From contig CAJQUW010010482.1 of NCBI GenBank assembly GCA_907163375.1, forward strand, positions 62,001 through 126,000: 64,000 nucleotides of DNA, written 5' to 3'. This document shows, in pieces, positions 31,785 to 43,546 of this stretch (positions within the stretch are counted from its first letter, which is position 1; the number at the start of each line of letters is the position of its first letter). The notes beneath the pieces were generated by a model that saw only the letters and a program-made list of their open reading frames with translations, ran no database searches and was not told where the DNA came from. The stretch comes from Prostheceraeus crozeri. Taxonomy: Eukaryota; Platyhelminthes; Polycladida; Euryleptidae. A program made the translations under genes and the position numbers.

Positions 31785-33745
31785 TGTAAATGAGCACAAT
31801 TTTAAAATAAAAAGTCTTTCTTTCTGAATACACAATTCAGGTCTCAGATGCCGTATAGATACACTTTCAGGGATTGACAAATGCAGTGAGCGTCTCGTCC
31901 TCTTGAACACCGTAAACCTTTGCTTTTCTTTTTGCAGCAGCATTGACTTTTCAGAGCACTCAGTAAGATGGCGTATGATGGCTGATTTAGGTGGGAGGGA
32001 AGTGCTCCTTCTTCCTGGAGGTCAAACATCGTTCGCTTTTGCCAATGCAGCTCGCTCTGCAAGTACAATCGAATTTGTATACTGTATGATCATAGGTATT
32101 TGGCTAGGCGAAATGACGTCTTTGACCGAGTTAGGATCCAGAGTTCTTGTACGGTATGTCGGAATCGCGTGGAGTTGGAAGTATGAGCCTTCAATATCTG
32201 AGCGTATCTTCCTTCCTAGATCTTCACTTATCTTGCCGTAATATTGAATTTCGAAAAAGAATTTCTACTTTTTCAGGAGGAGGATGCGAGTATTTTTCAT
32301 ATACCATGAGGGATAACCATTACGGAGGAGTACATTTAACAAAGGCTAATTTTTTATTTAGATGCTTCGGTGAGCATAATTGCCTTGCACGGTAGAACAG
32401 AGTCCTGACAAGATTTCTCTTGTAAAATCTGGGTGACAAACATTGGAAGTTGTGATTGTACCATTATCCTCTCGATGCATCTCAATGTCCAAGAAATGAT
32501 GGGCATTCTCCCGAGTAAAGTTGATTGATGGATGTTGCTTGTTGAATTTCTTAAAAAGAACTCACCCACACTCGTCTTGACTTTTCACGATCATTAGTGT
32601 GTCGTCAACATAACGGCAGTAATATTTCAATTGTCTCAATATATTTTGAAGATTTTTCTCAACAGTACTCATACATGTAAATATCTCGCTGAATGATCCA
32701 CTCAGGGGTGAGCTCATGACGAGACTATCTTGTTGCAGGTATGTATTGCCATTGAAGGAAATTCTCACGTCAGTTGCCAGTGTCGAGAGAAGTAGTCTGC
32801 AATTATCCTCACTAAATACTCGATTGTGAAGTTTTGGAGGGATGTCAGCATTTTGTAGAGCTCCAAACAGATAATAACAATAGTCTCATTTACCGGAATA
32901 ATGATAAAGAGACTCACAACGTCGAATGATGTCTTCTTGATCAAGGTTGACATTCGTGATTTCCTTCCGGAATGTAATGGAATCCTTCACTGAGAATTTG
33001 CTTAATTTCTTTGATAGGGGCTTGAGTAGCTGATTGTCGTCATATCTTGCTAGTTTGTGGTAAACTGAAGATACCATCGATAAGAAGGGGCAAGGGAACA
33101 TCTTCTTTGTGAACTTTGGCGAGTCCATGTAGTCTAGGAAAGACGCGCGCACTTGAAATAAGTTGAAAGGCCTCAGATGGCAGCTTCTTATCATTCATCA
33201 GTTTACCAGTGACATCAGTGACCTTCTTTCGAGATTCCTGATCGTTCCAATCATCGGTTTCGGACAGTCTGGAGAACTTTGTATTGTCTTTCAGTATTGT
33301 TTCCATTCGTTTTACATACTGTGGCTTGGTCATTACAACTGTTCCATTACCCTTATCAGGACGCATCAATAGATGTCCTTTATCCTTTAAAGACCTCAGG
33401 ATTTGGGAATTCTTCCTTGCGTTGAAGGAGTCCATTAACATCGTGGAGACCAGGTCATGAGCAAACTTCTACAATGAGGCTTCCACCTTGCCTCGATCGT
33501 TTTCGGAGAAGCATAATTCCTCGGAAAGTTGATGAGCAGTTAATTCAAAATCACTACAGCCTAGACGGGATCTGTTTTCATTGGACTGATGTATTGGTCG
33601 AGGCCTAATTCCAGAACTCTTTCTTCTTCCTTGTTGAGAACTTCTCCACTGATGTCAGACTTGTCTTCCCAAAGTTCATAATCAACAAATGATTGAGTGA
33701 GGATTCATTCTTCGTTCGGAATTTTCGCAGTTGATCATGTCTAAT
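31785..33745 (-). mobile_element. Penelope-like element, second copy (broken at several points)
   Basis: Minus-strand order from high to low: N-terminal helical part (NKEEERVLELGLDQYISPMK); LLMRPDKGNGTVVMTKPQYV; FPRLHGLAKVHK; FLSMVSSVYHKLARY; reverse-transcriptase motif A SFDVVSLFIIIPVNET; motif B/C region with YCRYVDDTLMIVKSQ; then GIY-YIG C-terminal remains (ERAALAKAN, SAIIRHLTECSEKS) and the tail SIPESVSIRHLRPELCIQKE. That tail is nearly the same as the copy at 1-725. The element is almost full in content but has several breaks. In this family the RT and nuclease act together at insertion. Confidence 0.82.
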
Positions 33746-33756
33746 TTCCCAAATAC

Positions 33757-33965
33757 ACTGTAAATGCCTTGTCACCAAAGTCGCCACTAACTCACCACGA
33801 AACATTAGCAACAAAAGAGAACACCAGGAAGTACGAGTGGCCAACACTCGCCACGAACTAATGCGGTTGTTAGACATTATCATGCCATGCCCCATTGTTG
33901 CTAATTGTTGTCGAATTAGTGGCGACTGTGGCCGTGAGTTCATGCAATTCCTGCATTCCGATTGG
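33757..33965. repeat. Small segment with inverted GTCGCCACTAA words
   Basis: It begins TACACTGTAAATGCC. GTCGCCACTAACTC (about 33780) faces an inverted GTCGCCACTAATTC (about 33908-33922). It lies just upstream of the Penelope N-terminal remains and may be a short foldback insertion. The edges are uncertain. Confidence 0.3.
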
Positions 33966-34734
33966 CTCGTTTCACCGCAAAATGCATGACCACGCACAAT
34001 TTCGCATGTGAGACTGCACTACTGATTTCACTACATAAGTAGACTACAGACACCGAATTTTTTGCAATTGGAAAGGATTCACTAAATAGCTTTCTCTATA
34101 ATTATTAACTGGCATTCCCACTTGATCTATTAATTTTTGTCTATTCCGAGCTATGTAATCATCAATGATATTTTTATCATTTATACTTGAGAGATGAGAC
34201 TAGAATAAACGGTTCCAGAGAGACCATCAGGAGATGCATAGAAATTATTAGTACACAAAATTTTATTGTCATTGTAAAGGTTTCATATAATTCCAAATGA
34301 TGTGCAACGTTGTAAAAAATATATGCAAATATTTCAGAAGTCTACATAATCATAGAGTTATAGGTACTCCTTAGCCCTAGAAAGACCACTCCGGTCAATT
34401 GACCGGTAGCCGTTGCCTTTTTGCTTATACTTATGAAACTATTAAATTTAGAGCTACAAAACTTTAAGACTTTGTTAAAAATAATGTGTGAATTATTGTT
34501 TCTGTAAATATAATTATTATATATTAGCGTAATTATATATTGTTATATCTAGAACGACCGTAGCCGGTCAATTGACCGGTAATAAAATTTGAAAAAACAA
34601 TTATTCCCGAAAGCTTTTGGCTTGCTATATTTTGATACACAATGTAACTAGCACATCTAACTGCTTCTATTCTATATAAAAAACATGAGCAAACACTGTC
34701 CATTTCAAAAAAGCTACAGGTCTTTCTCAAGCAC

Positions 34735-36085
34735 TCAGTCACGAGATTGAAAACAAGAATCATAAACAGTATTTCCACAAGGTCCACAAATGAACTTAGA
34801 ATATGTCTGACATGTTGATTTTGTTTTGTTGGTTTGGCACTGACGACATGTAGTACGCTTTCGTAATGTGTGGCATGCTCCATACATACCATCATCACCG
34901 GAATTACCGGGCGCTGGACCTGGATGACAGGATACTCCAGTTTGAGATGCGTTGCAAAGATGCTCTCCGAGAGAAATAAGGAACTCTCGTCGGCTTTTTT
35001 GTGTGATACCAGCATCGAAACAGATTATGAAAGTGTTGAGTGCAACTATGTCAAGGAGGTTGAAAAACACGGCCAAAGGCCATCGCCGTAATGCAGAGAC
35101 TTTGTCGAATATCCCCGCAACATTTGGTCGGCAGCGTCGACGCCTCCTTTTATGGAGGTGTAAAATAGAATTGCTTCTGGCTTCCGCTTTTGATCATTTT
35201 CAGACATCGAAGGCACTTGATGCATTGATGACAAGAGATAAACAATTTTGTTTCTTTTGGCTTTGTATGAAAGAAGCATACAAAAATTTTTTCTCTTCAG
35301 AAAAAATGAACTTTGAAGAATAAAGTGCAATGTCATTTTTCTTCAATTGCGACGGAATTTCGCGACGATTTTGTCGAAGGGTCCCAACAGTGGTAATACA
35401 TTCACTCAGTAGTCTTTTAACAATTCGAAGGGAGGTAAAAAAATTGTCTGTGGTAACTTTGATACCAGATCTGTGGTATGGTTCCACGACATGTTCTCCA
35501 AGTCCCAATCCAGCTCGATTATCTTCCCTCCCAACATAAGGATAGGCTTGAAGGACATAGGAAGTCTTTGAATCGCGCAGTAGCCAAAATTTGATGCCAA
35601 ATTTTGATGGCTTGCTTGGCATGGACTGTATAAAAGCACAGCGTGACCGATAAGGGAATAGTTGTTCGTCGATTGTCACATATCCATAAGGATCAAAACA
35701 CTTCTGAGCATTGTCCATCACATTCTGCCACAATTCTCGGATTGGTGCAAATTTGTCCTCCGACTTCCATCTCTCCCTTGTCAGTTTATTGTCAAATGGA
35801 ATGTAACGTAATATATCTTTGTATCTCTTCCGTGACATGGTTTGCCGGAAAATTCTACGTCCGTAATTTTCGGACAAAAAGCTTGACAAAGGTTCATCTC
35901 AAAGTTAATAACAAAGGTTCTGATGCTGGCCAAGGATGAAATGGCGAAGGAGAAATGATTGCGTCATCCTGCAGCGAGTCTGACAAGGGAACAGATAAGG
36001 AGGAAGCATAGACATCGGATAACATTATTAGGACTAGACCGGACACAGCTGATTCCCCGTGACCTTTAAAGCCGTTCGGTAGCGA
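34735..36085 (-). pseudogene. piggyBac transposase with C-terminal cysteine-rich domain (two frameshifts)
   Basis: Minus strand. The variable acidic N terminus (VPLSDSLQDDAIISPSPFHP) leads into the DDE domain: D in YVTIDEQLFPYRSRC, D in IKVTTDNFFTSL, and D in KGGVDAADQMLRGY. The C-terminal cysteine-rich domain reads CHTLRKRTTCRQCQ, CQTYSKFICGPCG; in this family it binds the palindromic subterminal DNA. The frame changes near 35240 (after FIQSQKKQNC) and near 35060 (before AVFFNLLDIVALN). A frame change or intron may also separate the N-terminal part from the 229-residue central frame. All three catalytic aspartates are present. Confidence 0.85.
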
Positions 36086-37011
36086 CATGGAAATATTGTT
36101 TGTATAAAACAATTATGACAACGACAGAATTTAAAATATCGATAACCACGTGTCTATTATCAGCTGAGAGAGAGTAGAGATGAGGAGATATTGCATCGTC
36201 CATAATTGCTGACTTAAATACTCCGAATTGGCAACAGCAGAAGACCTTTCATTTCACAGGTAATTGCAAATGAACAGCCTATCTTTAATCTCATGATAAT
36301 AGAATTTTTTACGTACACACTGTTGTAATAAATCTGTTTTCATTGCACTCGGGAAAACTCGCCCTTCGCGCTCACAAGAAATGATGTAAAATAGTGCTTT
36401 TTGCCCGAAGTGGCCAGGACAAATCCCAGTTATTCCGGGTACTGCTTATCTTTAGCCGGGATTTTCAAGTGAATTCAATTTTATTCACTGCATGGAGCAT
36501 GCGTGACTCATAGAGCACACTTCGAAATGGCCAACTGCATTATTCGGACGTGAATTGTATGACTTCTGGATTAAGAGTTAACGACTCACTAGTCAAAACA
36601 CTTGTGATTGTGCTTATTAAAAAATATTTAAATGGTACCTGTGGCAAGTGGTACTACCACTTGCACTTAGTGGCATGGAAACTGTACTCTGAAGATTATG
36701 CGAAATCTACTCGAACAATTTCATTCACGCCAAGAGTAAATTCATTTTCGATCTATCTTTTCAAGATTGGAGTCATTACAAGGCACATTATCTTGGATTT
36801 TCAAAAGAAAGCATTCTACAGCCACAGGAAATTTAATAAAAATTTCGCTAATTTAAAAATTGCGCTACTATTTGTTTACACAAATAGCACAGTAAAACAA
36901 TTTTTCAGAATTAAAGTCACTCGTTAGCGACATTCGCTTGTAGCCATCAGCTGATAGTGTATTAAAAAGGCGCTGTCCGGTCTAGTCCTAATAATGTTAT
37001 CCGATGTCTAT
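36010..37011. repeat. Perfect 38-39 bp inverted repeat inside the piggyBac element
   Basis: The minus-strand coding stretch for GLVLIMLSDVYA (about 36010-36048) has a perfect inverted partner at about 36973-37011, in the upstream non-coding part. Both hold TGTCCGGTCTAGTCCTAATA. The copies are about 0.9 kb apart and differ at no position, so the inversion-duplication is recent or is maintained by conversion. Confidence 0.75.
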
Positions 37012-37167
37012 GGGAGGAAGGTTCGGTGCGTAAATATATTGTATAACTTCCAATGGTCGCTTATTCAGTTAATGTTTCCTTATTAAAACATAATGCATGA
37101 GCTACCGGTCAATTGACCAGTGTTGGTCTTTCTGGGTATATCGACAAACCGGTCTCTCTAGGGTTAG

Positions 37168-38010
37168 CAGGACTAATGAGCGTTCCCACAGGGAAATTAG
37201 ACAAAGTCAATTTTTTTCGATCACACAAATTGAAAATTATCGTAAAACAATGGGGAACGAAAATCACATATTATCAAACACAAATCTCGACACCAGTGAG
37301 TCACATTTTAGTTTCGTCAGCATGAAAACCAACCAACGATCGAAAAACTCTATATTTGAAAAAATTCTAGACTGTTTCGACAAGTTCATACAAGTCGACA
37401 GTCCACAATATTCATTTGGCTCGCAAACACATGAATACCCATCTTTCGGTGGATGAGGCTATCTGGAAAAGTTAATATGTATAAAATGTAAAAATGTACA
37501 TGTAGTGCGTCAAGAGAAAAATAAGTAACTTTCTCGATTGATGTTTAGTCTGCGAGCATAGCAGCGCGACTTAGAACAAGCTAATATACAATTTCTTGAA
37601 AAAGTACCTGAAAAACACGTTCGATGTAGATAGAGTAAACAGCGATTACATATCTTCATCCCACAATCAATACTTCCTCACCACTGGAATGAAAAAAGAT
37701 CTTTCTTCATACTACTTAAACCACAGTACGTTCGACATGACCACTGCAAACAATATCGGCTGGTGGAGGATGTTGAACGCTGATAGCTAATTCTTTCAGC
37801 GCTCTCTGTCCTGTAACTTAATTACTAACACAATTTCATTGCAAATTTTGTAGTCGACAAATCATCAATCGAGACTAATTGTAATCTTATCTTTTCAACG
37901 TGTAGAACACATGCAGAAATACGCAGCAGGCAAAAAGACGGCATGATCAATGCGAACAAAAAATAAGGATAGCTAGACCTGTTTCGTGTGATAGGCATTT
38001 ATTCAACATT
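37168..38010. other. Non-coding interval
   Basis: Short plus-strand frames (for example 37596-37790) carry no domain or splice support. Nothing else recognised. Confidence 0.4.
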
Positions 38011-38026
38011 TAGCTACACTACACAG

Positions 38027-38747
38027 TCCGGCAGCCACAATGACTTTCTCCAGGGAAAGAGGCCGAAACTGCAACTTTCACAGAATACGTATATCCTGTG
38101 CCTACTACGAATCTGCACGTCTATGCACGTCTGAACGTTCTGCCTGGTTCCTCTTCTTGTCAGACACGAAAAAGAAAGGCACATTTTAGTCCAATGGGAT
38201 CCAGATTGGAGTTTTTTGCTAAAATGAAGCTCTCTATGTTTTCTACTACTGAGTCAAAAGTCTAGAGTAATAATTTTTGACATGGAATGTCTTCAAGTCA
38301 TTTCCTATCATGTTTATGTATTATTATCATGCTTCTTATCGGCGATGTATATACAAGAATGTGGTCAAAAGCGCATCAAATTGGCAAAAAAGCTTATGCT
38401 TGTCGACATAAGAAGCTTGCCAATTCAACATGTATTTAGCCTCATAGACAGAAGTACCTGAAAATGATAGGAAATGACCGGAGGAAATTCCATGTCAAAA
38501 ATCATGGCTTTAGACTTAGTACTTTCACTCAGCATAAGAAAACATAAAAAGTTTCATTTTTGCCAAAAACTTCAATCTGCGTCCCATTGGATTAACATGT
38601 GTATTTCTTTGATCCTGCCTGACAAGAAGGGAAACGAGGCAGAGCACAGCAGGCCTGCAAATTTGTAGTAGGCACAGGGTACACGAAATTCTGTGAAAAT
38701 CTCACTTTTGGCCTGGCTCCCTGCAGAAACTCACTGTGTCTGCCGGA
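38027..38747. mobile_element. Foldback element of about 720 bp (long inverted repeat arms)
   Basis: The arms run from TCCGGCAG (38027) inward and from its inverted partner CTGCCGGA (38740-38747). They share TTTCACAGAAT, CACAGGATA/TACCCTGTG-type, GTAGTAGGCACAGG, CCAATGGGA, GACATGGAAT and TGATAGGAAATGA words in inverted order over about 230-260 bp each. The centre (about 38300-38455) has a further small stem, CTTCTTATCGGCG / CGACATAAGAAG. The arms are diverged by substitutions and small gaps. No target duplication was recognised. Confidence 0.7.
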
Positions 38748-38979
38748 GTAGCACCTCTTGTGATCTAAAATAAGTTGTTTAGTCATTGATTTAAGTTTTC
38801 GCTCATTTCATTTAATTTAATTACTTAGCCACTGTTCAATGATAGATTGCTTAAATACATAGAGTATTTTAGACAAACCATATAGTATGATTTGAATGAA
38901 GTTTCTGAACTGCCACGACACTTACTCTAGAAGTCATTAGATTTAGGTCGTTTGGTCGCTTTATCTGATTTAATTTTCT

Positions 38980-39160
38980 AAATTTTGAAATAATTTAAGA
39001 ATCACTCGTTATAAGAATAAACTCGTTATTAGAATCTAATCCATTTTCCCGAAGCATTTCTATTCAACGTTGTAAGTTATCCGCTCTTTATAAGAGTCAT
39101 TATCATGTCGTTTTTGTTATAAGAATCAATGTCTAAATAGTCATTCAACAACATACATCA
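38980..39160. repeat. Tigger-like remains, left piece
   Basis: Words CTCGTTATAAGAAT, ACTCGTTATTAGAATC and TTGTTATAAGAATC recur. They match the TTATAAGAAT words near 40.36-40.44 kb, where a Tigger-like terminus is visible. Probably the other side of an old pogo/Tigger element split by a piggyBac insertion. Confidence 0.3.
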
Positions 39161-39217
39161 ATATACATGCATTCAATAGGACATAAACAAGTCAGCGGTC
39201 TACTTTCTAAAGTAGGC

Positions 39218-40206
39218 CTATTTGCTTACATGTACATAACAATATATAACCACAAAAGTTCTACTGAAAGCAAAGTTCAAATATTTTTCGCATATGCTGC
39301 AAATGGTAAAGCACATCTTCGAACCATCGGAGTGCTTCCCACAGACATGCTTTGAGCACTTCAAACATTTGGTTGATGACATATTTGTACATTTCTGGAT
39401 AAGGTGTGCGCTTGCGTGATTCACTCCTCTGCTTTTCTTCCCACTTGTCTTGACTGAGTTATCTCACTCCACTGTGTATGGTATTTTCCGTGGTAAGCAG
39501 TTGATGAAGTCGAAGCGAAAGTAGAAACACACTCGTCGTCGTTTGAATTATCTAGACATAATCCCATGCGCTCAGCTAAAGGAGGTGGAGTAGGACTTGA
39601 TAAATCGTCGCTCATTTCTGATGAATCAGATGAATCACTTTCGCAAATGTCTTGAATTCCATTACTATCGGCTACTTCTGGTTCATCATCACCAGATTCA
39701 AAAGGATCCATGGATTGCATCACAATCAATACTTGCTGCGCCGAATAACGCTTTGGACGATTCATTTTGATAGCTGTGACGCTAGCTTGCAGTTGCACTA
39801 TGCAGGAAGATGTCTAGATAGGAATGATCAAAATAACGCTTTGCAATGCAGAAAGATAACTGTGACAGTGCGTGAATCATTCATGCTTTGTTCATAGTTC
39901 ATCGATATCTAAGAATTTGCGAATAGAGATATGCTAAATGTGAAAACACATGTTAATTTGAAGAACAACAATTCCGAATAGCAAAATTAGCCTCATGAGT
40001 CAAAATTGACTCAGCGGTGCTTATAGGTAGACCAGTCTTGATTTCAGTGAAATGATAGGAGTTATGCGATTATATCGCTTGGACACACAGTTGATGTCAC
40101 TAAAATAAAAGTCACCAAAAGGCAGGGACCTGACATTTAATTGAGAGGAGCAGAAGTGACGACAATATTCTGACTGAGTCAAAAATGACTCACGGTGCTT
40201 CTAGTG
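39218..40206 (-). mobile_element. Internally deleted piggyBac element: N-terminal and Cys-rich C-terminal parts only
   Basis: Minus strand. From the ATG at 39765 the frame reads MNRPKRYSAQQVLIVMQSMD and an acidic run typical of a piggyBac transposase N terminus, down to 39421. The next frame (39424-39218) holds TKCLKCSKHVCGKHSDG and CFTICSICE, like the family's C-terminal zinc domain. The DDE core is absent. The right element end is at 40206, followed by TTAA (40207-40210). Two subterminal units there each have a palindrome (GAGTCAAAATTGACTC at 39997-40012; GAGTCAAAAATGACTC at 40176-40191) plus CGGTGCTT. The left end was not found. Confidence 0.6.
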
Positions 40207-40354
40207 TTAAGTATGCACGTATAATTAGGGTAATAGGAACCACAAGGAAACATTTTATTTATTAGTTGCGCAAGCATTTAATATATACTGATCTTACTAA
40301 TTAGGATGTATATATCATCATTACTACAAATAGAAGGCATGAGTACTCATAAAA

Positions 40355-40438
40355 TGAAAACTCTTGTTATAAGAATAATCTCGTTATAAGCATCATAACA
40401 TAATTTCAAGATGTGATTCTTATATCGAGAGTCCACTG
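40355..40438. repeat. Tigger-like terminus
   Basis: On the reverse strand the end reads CAGTGGACTCTCGATATAAG, which is close to the ends of pogo/Tigger elements, with TA outside (40439-40440). TTGTTATAAGAATAATCTCG lies just inside. The element extends to the left. Confidence 0.45.
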
Positions 40439-40640
40439 TACTGTAATTGGATTACCTTTGACATGAGAGTGCATGCATCAAAAATTACTTTAACTACCCA
40501 AACGAAGATTGCGTCATAATTTGCAATGCGATAATGCAATTGTTCTATATCATGGACAGCTAGAAATCTATGGACTGATCGCAGATATCCAGGCAATACC
40601 ACTGGAGGTCTACTATACCAAAAATCAAGTAGTCAAAAAC

Positions 40641-40896
40641 CATAGAAATAAACAGTTTATCTTAAGTTGACTAGAATGGAGATTGGCTCAAGGTCGCGGC
40701 ACATCCGGGGGAACTAAGTTGGGGCATGAAGAGCCAATGAAAAGCTCAGAATTGCACATGTAACTGATTCTAGCCCAATGATACAGACGTTGACAAGTGT
40801 ATCTAAGTGAAAATGCGTGCGATTTATGTGCCACTATTGTGCATTGCATGAAGCTTAATTTCCATTCTAGAAGCGTTATTGTTATAAATTTCTATG
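40641..40896. mobile_element. hAT-type MITE, copy B (256 bp)
   Basis: It starts CATAGAAATAAACAG and ends TATAAATTTCTATG, with the inner repeat CTAGAATGGA near each end. A perfect 8-bp duplication TCAAAAAC flanks it (40633-40640 and 40897-40904). Same length and arrangement as copy A, which lies 17.2 kb to the left in the same orientation. Confidence 0.93.
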
Positions 40897-41083
40897 TCAA
40901 AAACAATTCTACTTTATCAAACTTTATCGAAGATGGATGTGCAAAGAAAGTAAAAAAATGCCACGCAGCTTATTTGTTTTGCGGTGATTTTCCTCTCTTA
41001 TGCTTACTTTCTGAAGATTCCATGGAGAAGTTCTTTGCTACAGTAAAAAAAACATAAAAACTCTCACGAGAGCGTCATATCAC

Positions 41084-41796
41084 TTGCAGCATAAAATATT
41101 CCCTGAAATGACTTCATTTATCGATTCGTCAGTAAACACTCGTTTTAGAAGTTTCACAAAAATACATTTCGATGCCTATCGAGGGACAAAATCCCAGAGA
41201 GCAGCATCTAGCTATTTTTCATTTCATCAAAAAAATACACCAATATTTCAAAGAAATGCAATGCAAAAAATGACTCGGATGACGCAATTATCCGCTGTTG
41301 ACTGCATTCTGATACCGCGTGGCAATTTTATCAACAGCATCAAACAGTGGAAATTGGTCTTCAGAATCAGAAACAAGAAGGCGTTTGTCTTCTGTGCATT
41401 GTTTGCCGACACTTCTTGCAACTTAGCGCGGAATATAATTCAGAATACGTTTGCTGCTTGAATCAATAGGCATGTATGCATTGGGCTCTTCATTTAATTT
41501 AGATATCATCATATTCGATACTTAATTTATGTCTTCGGTACGTGGAGATGATTTAGCATCGAGACATTCATGCATCTCGTCAAAAATTAAATTCGAGTCC
41601 TTCATTAAAGAAACAGCTTTAATTCGTTTCTTATTCTGCAATATTCGATTGATTGACTGCTCTACGACAAAATTCAACGCTACGATGTTTATCAGAGTCA
41701 GGATCAGATCCACACAAATATTCTTTCATTGTCGACACAACTATTTCAATAAACGATTCGGCATTACTGTTATTCCAAATGTGTGATTTGAGGAAT
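41084..41796 (-). pseudogene. Left-side remains of a decayed THAP gene or element split by the CACTA insertion
   Basis: Minus-strand fragments up to the CACTA border read AESFIEIVVSTMKEYLCGSD, RSVEFCRRAVNQSNIAE and KAVSLMKDSNLIFDEMHECL in different frames. They look coding but show no named domain. They abut the CACTA left end, whose right end interrupts the THAP remains at 54.35-55.0 kb on the same strand, so they are probably the downstream part of that gene. Several frame changes. Confidence 0.35.
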
Positions 41797-42308
41797 CACT
41801 AGTCGACACGTCTTGCATATCTGCCAAGAAATCTTGCAAAAGAATCCTACAGTTCTTGTGCGGGTTTCTTGTAAGAACCGCAGGAGCTTTCGTAAAAGAT
41901 TGTCGGAAAATCTACAGGAATCTTGTAGGAATGGCTAGAATATTCGCAGGAATGATAGGAGGTGAAATGTAAGTATTGAAAACTATTTTATAGATTTTAT
42001 CTAACGAAATATATTGTAAAACAAAACATGGTAGCTATAAATCACATCACGAACATGCATGTGGCAATCTCTCGTGCAAAAAACATCAGAAAAGTTGAAT
42101 AAAAGCAGAGGATTGTCGTTGAGTTGCGGATTTCACACATTCAGGTACAAGTGTGTTGTTAGAACAGTAATTATCTTCGTTGCAATGAGATAAATTCAGT
42201 CAGTGACTGGCAAAATCAAATCGATGCTGTATGTGAAGACTAATTATATAGAGTAAGAAATCAACAGAGAACTTTTATTGAATATCTTCAATTATTAGAG
42301 CTCACAAT

Positions 42309-42925
42309 GTGTTACCTTTATACAATACTTTTAATTGTTGATTACTGAGTTACATCTATTACAATGGGTTCATCAATTCGATGCGGAAATCGGCGCTTAA
42401 AATTTTAATGTTTTTGCTACTTGCACCGCCCAAGCACTTTCAATTCAATTATATATTTATTCACTACACGTGAGTGAGTGAGTGACACTCTCGTGCATGA
42501 GACAGTGTAGATTATTCCTTTATAATTATAGCTGTAGCTACTCTTCCTTTAGAGTCTCAGTCGAAGATAAGTAATTACAGTTGTAAGGAAAACGGAATAA
42601 TCTGCACTGTCATATCGTGCATGGGAGTAGTATCCGAAAAATTAAAATAAAATTTAATAAGAATATGTAAGTGATATAGTGCAGACGCGTAGATAAACCA
42701 TTTCTCACTTAAAAGTAAGTCAATTCCGCTGATAAGTCGTGTGTTGTTTATGAATCTTCATGCTTGGGGGATCCAAGTAGTCAATACATTGGAAATACTA
42801 AATGTCGACTTCAACATCCAATGATGAACGTTAAAAGAATCCGACCGTAATAAATGAGCATTTGTACCACTGTCATAGATGTAACTCAATAATTTATCAA
42901 CAATCAAAGGTACTCGTAACACGGA
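42309..42925. mobile_element. MITE inside the CACTA element, with a smaller hairpin within it
   Basis: The left arm GTGTTACCTTTATACAATAC... ATTGTTGAT...GAGTTACATCTAT (42313-42368) is inverted at 42870-42925. Between the arms, a second inverted pair (CGTGCATGAGACAGTGTAGA near 42494 and its partner near 42590-42625, sharing GATTATTCC and CAGTG) forms a hairpin of about 140 bp. No target duplication was recognised for either. Confidence 0.55.
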
Positions 42926-43546
42926 TTATGATAGAAGTATTGCGGCGGAGGATCTGAAAATCAGCCAAAAAAATACACTGTAGTGCTGAATACAACGAGG
43001 TTTCATTCTTACTACAGACATTCAACTCAAGTCCTTTGGTAACGTTTTAATCTGTTTAATTGGTTTTCACGCAGCGTAATTTGATTCTGCCTGTTACTAT
43101 GACTTTCTTCCCTTACATCGCTCAAGAAATTAGTCATAATATCTTCATAAGGAATATTGGCAATTATCATTACATGTATAATAATGAATCAAAAAATTTG
43201 ACCTAACAGAAGTTCTGATTTTATGATCAAAATCTAATCTAAACAAGCTCATCCAAAAGGGATGAAGTGATACATCACGCAACTCGTAAATGGTAGACAT
43301 GACATCGAACTACTTCACCATACATGTACTAAAAATATTATTTTCTTTATTCAATTACACAAGAGTACGTAGATTACAATTTTCACAATATCATCACAAA
43401 AGATTTAAATCTTCAAGAAAAGGAATAATTCGAGTTGTAACAATTGTCCAAAAATACCTATAATAATCAAAGAATTAACAAAAGAAGCTACATAGCTCAC
43501 ACGCCTCCCGATTTACATGTATATAAATGTAGGTATAACCAGAGAT

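Larger units (their letters stand above)
34375..37163. mobile_element. piggyBac DNA transposon, 2.79 kb, both ends present, TTAG duplication
   Basis: The outer ends CCCTAGAAAGACC and (reverse strand) CCCTAGAGAGACC form a 13-bp repeat with one mismatch. TTAG flanks both sides (34371-34374 and 37164-37167) instead of the usual TTAA. At the left a 16-bp palindrome CCGGTCAATTGACCGG follows five bases inside. At the right a 14-bp spacer is followed by a second CCCAGAAAGACC and the same palindrome with one change. Another palindrome copy is at 34564-34579. This asymmetric layout of short TIR, spacer and internal repeat is typical of piggyBac. The transposase is on the minus strand. Confidence 0.9.

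Noticed and set aside
37596-37790. Possible exon (plus strand, 64 codons)
   Set aside because: No acceptor of good quality and no recognisable domain.
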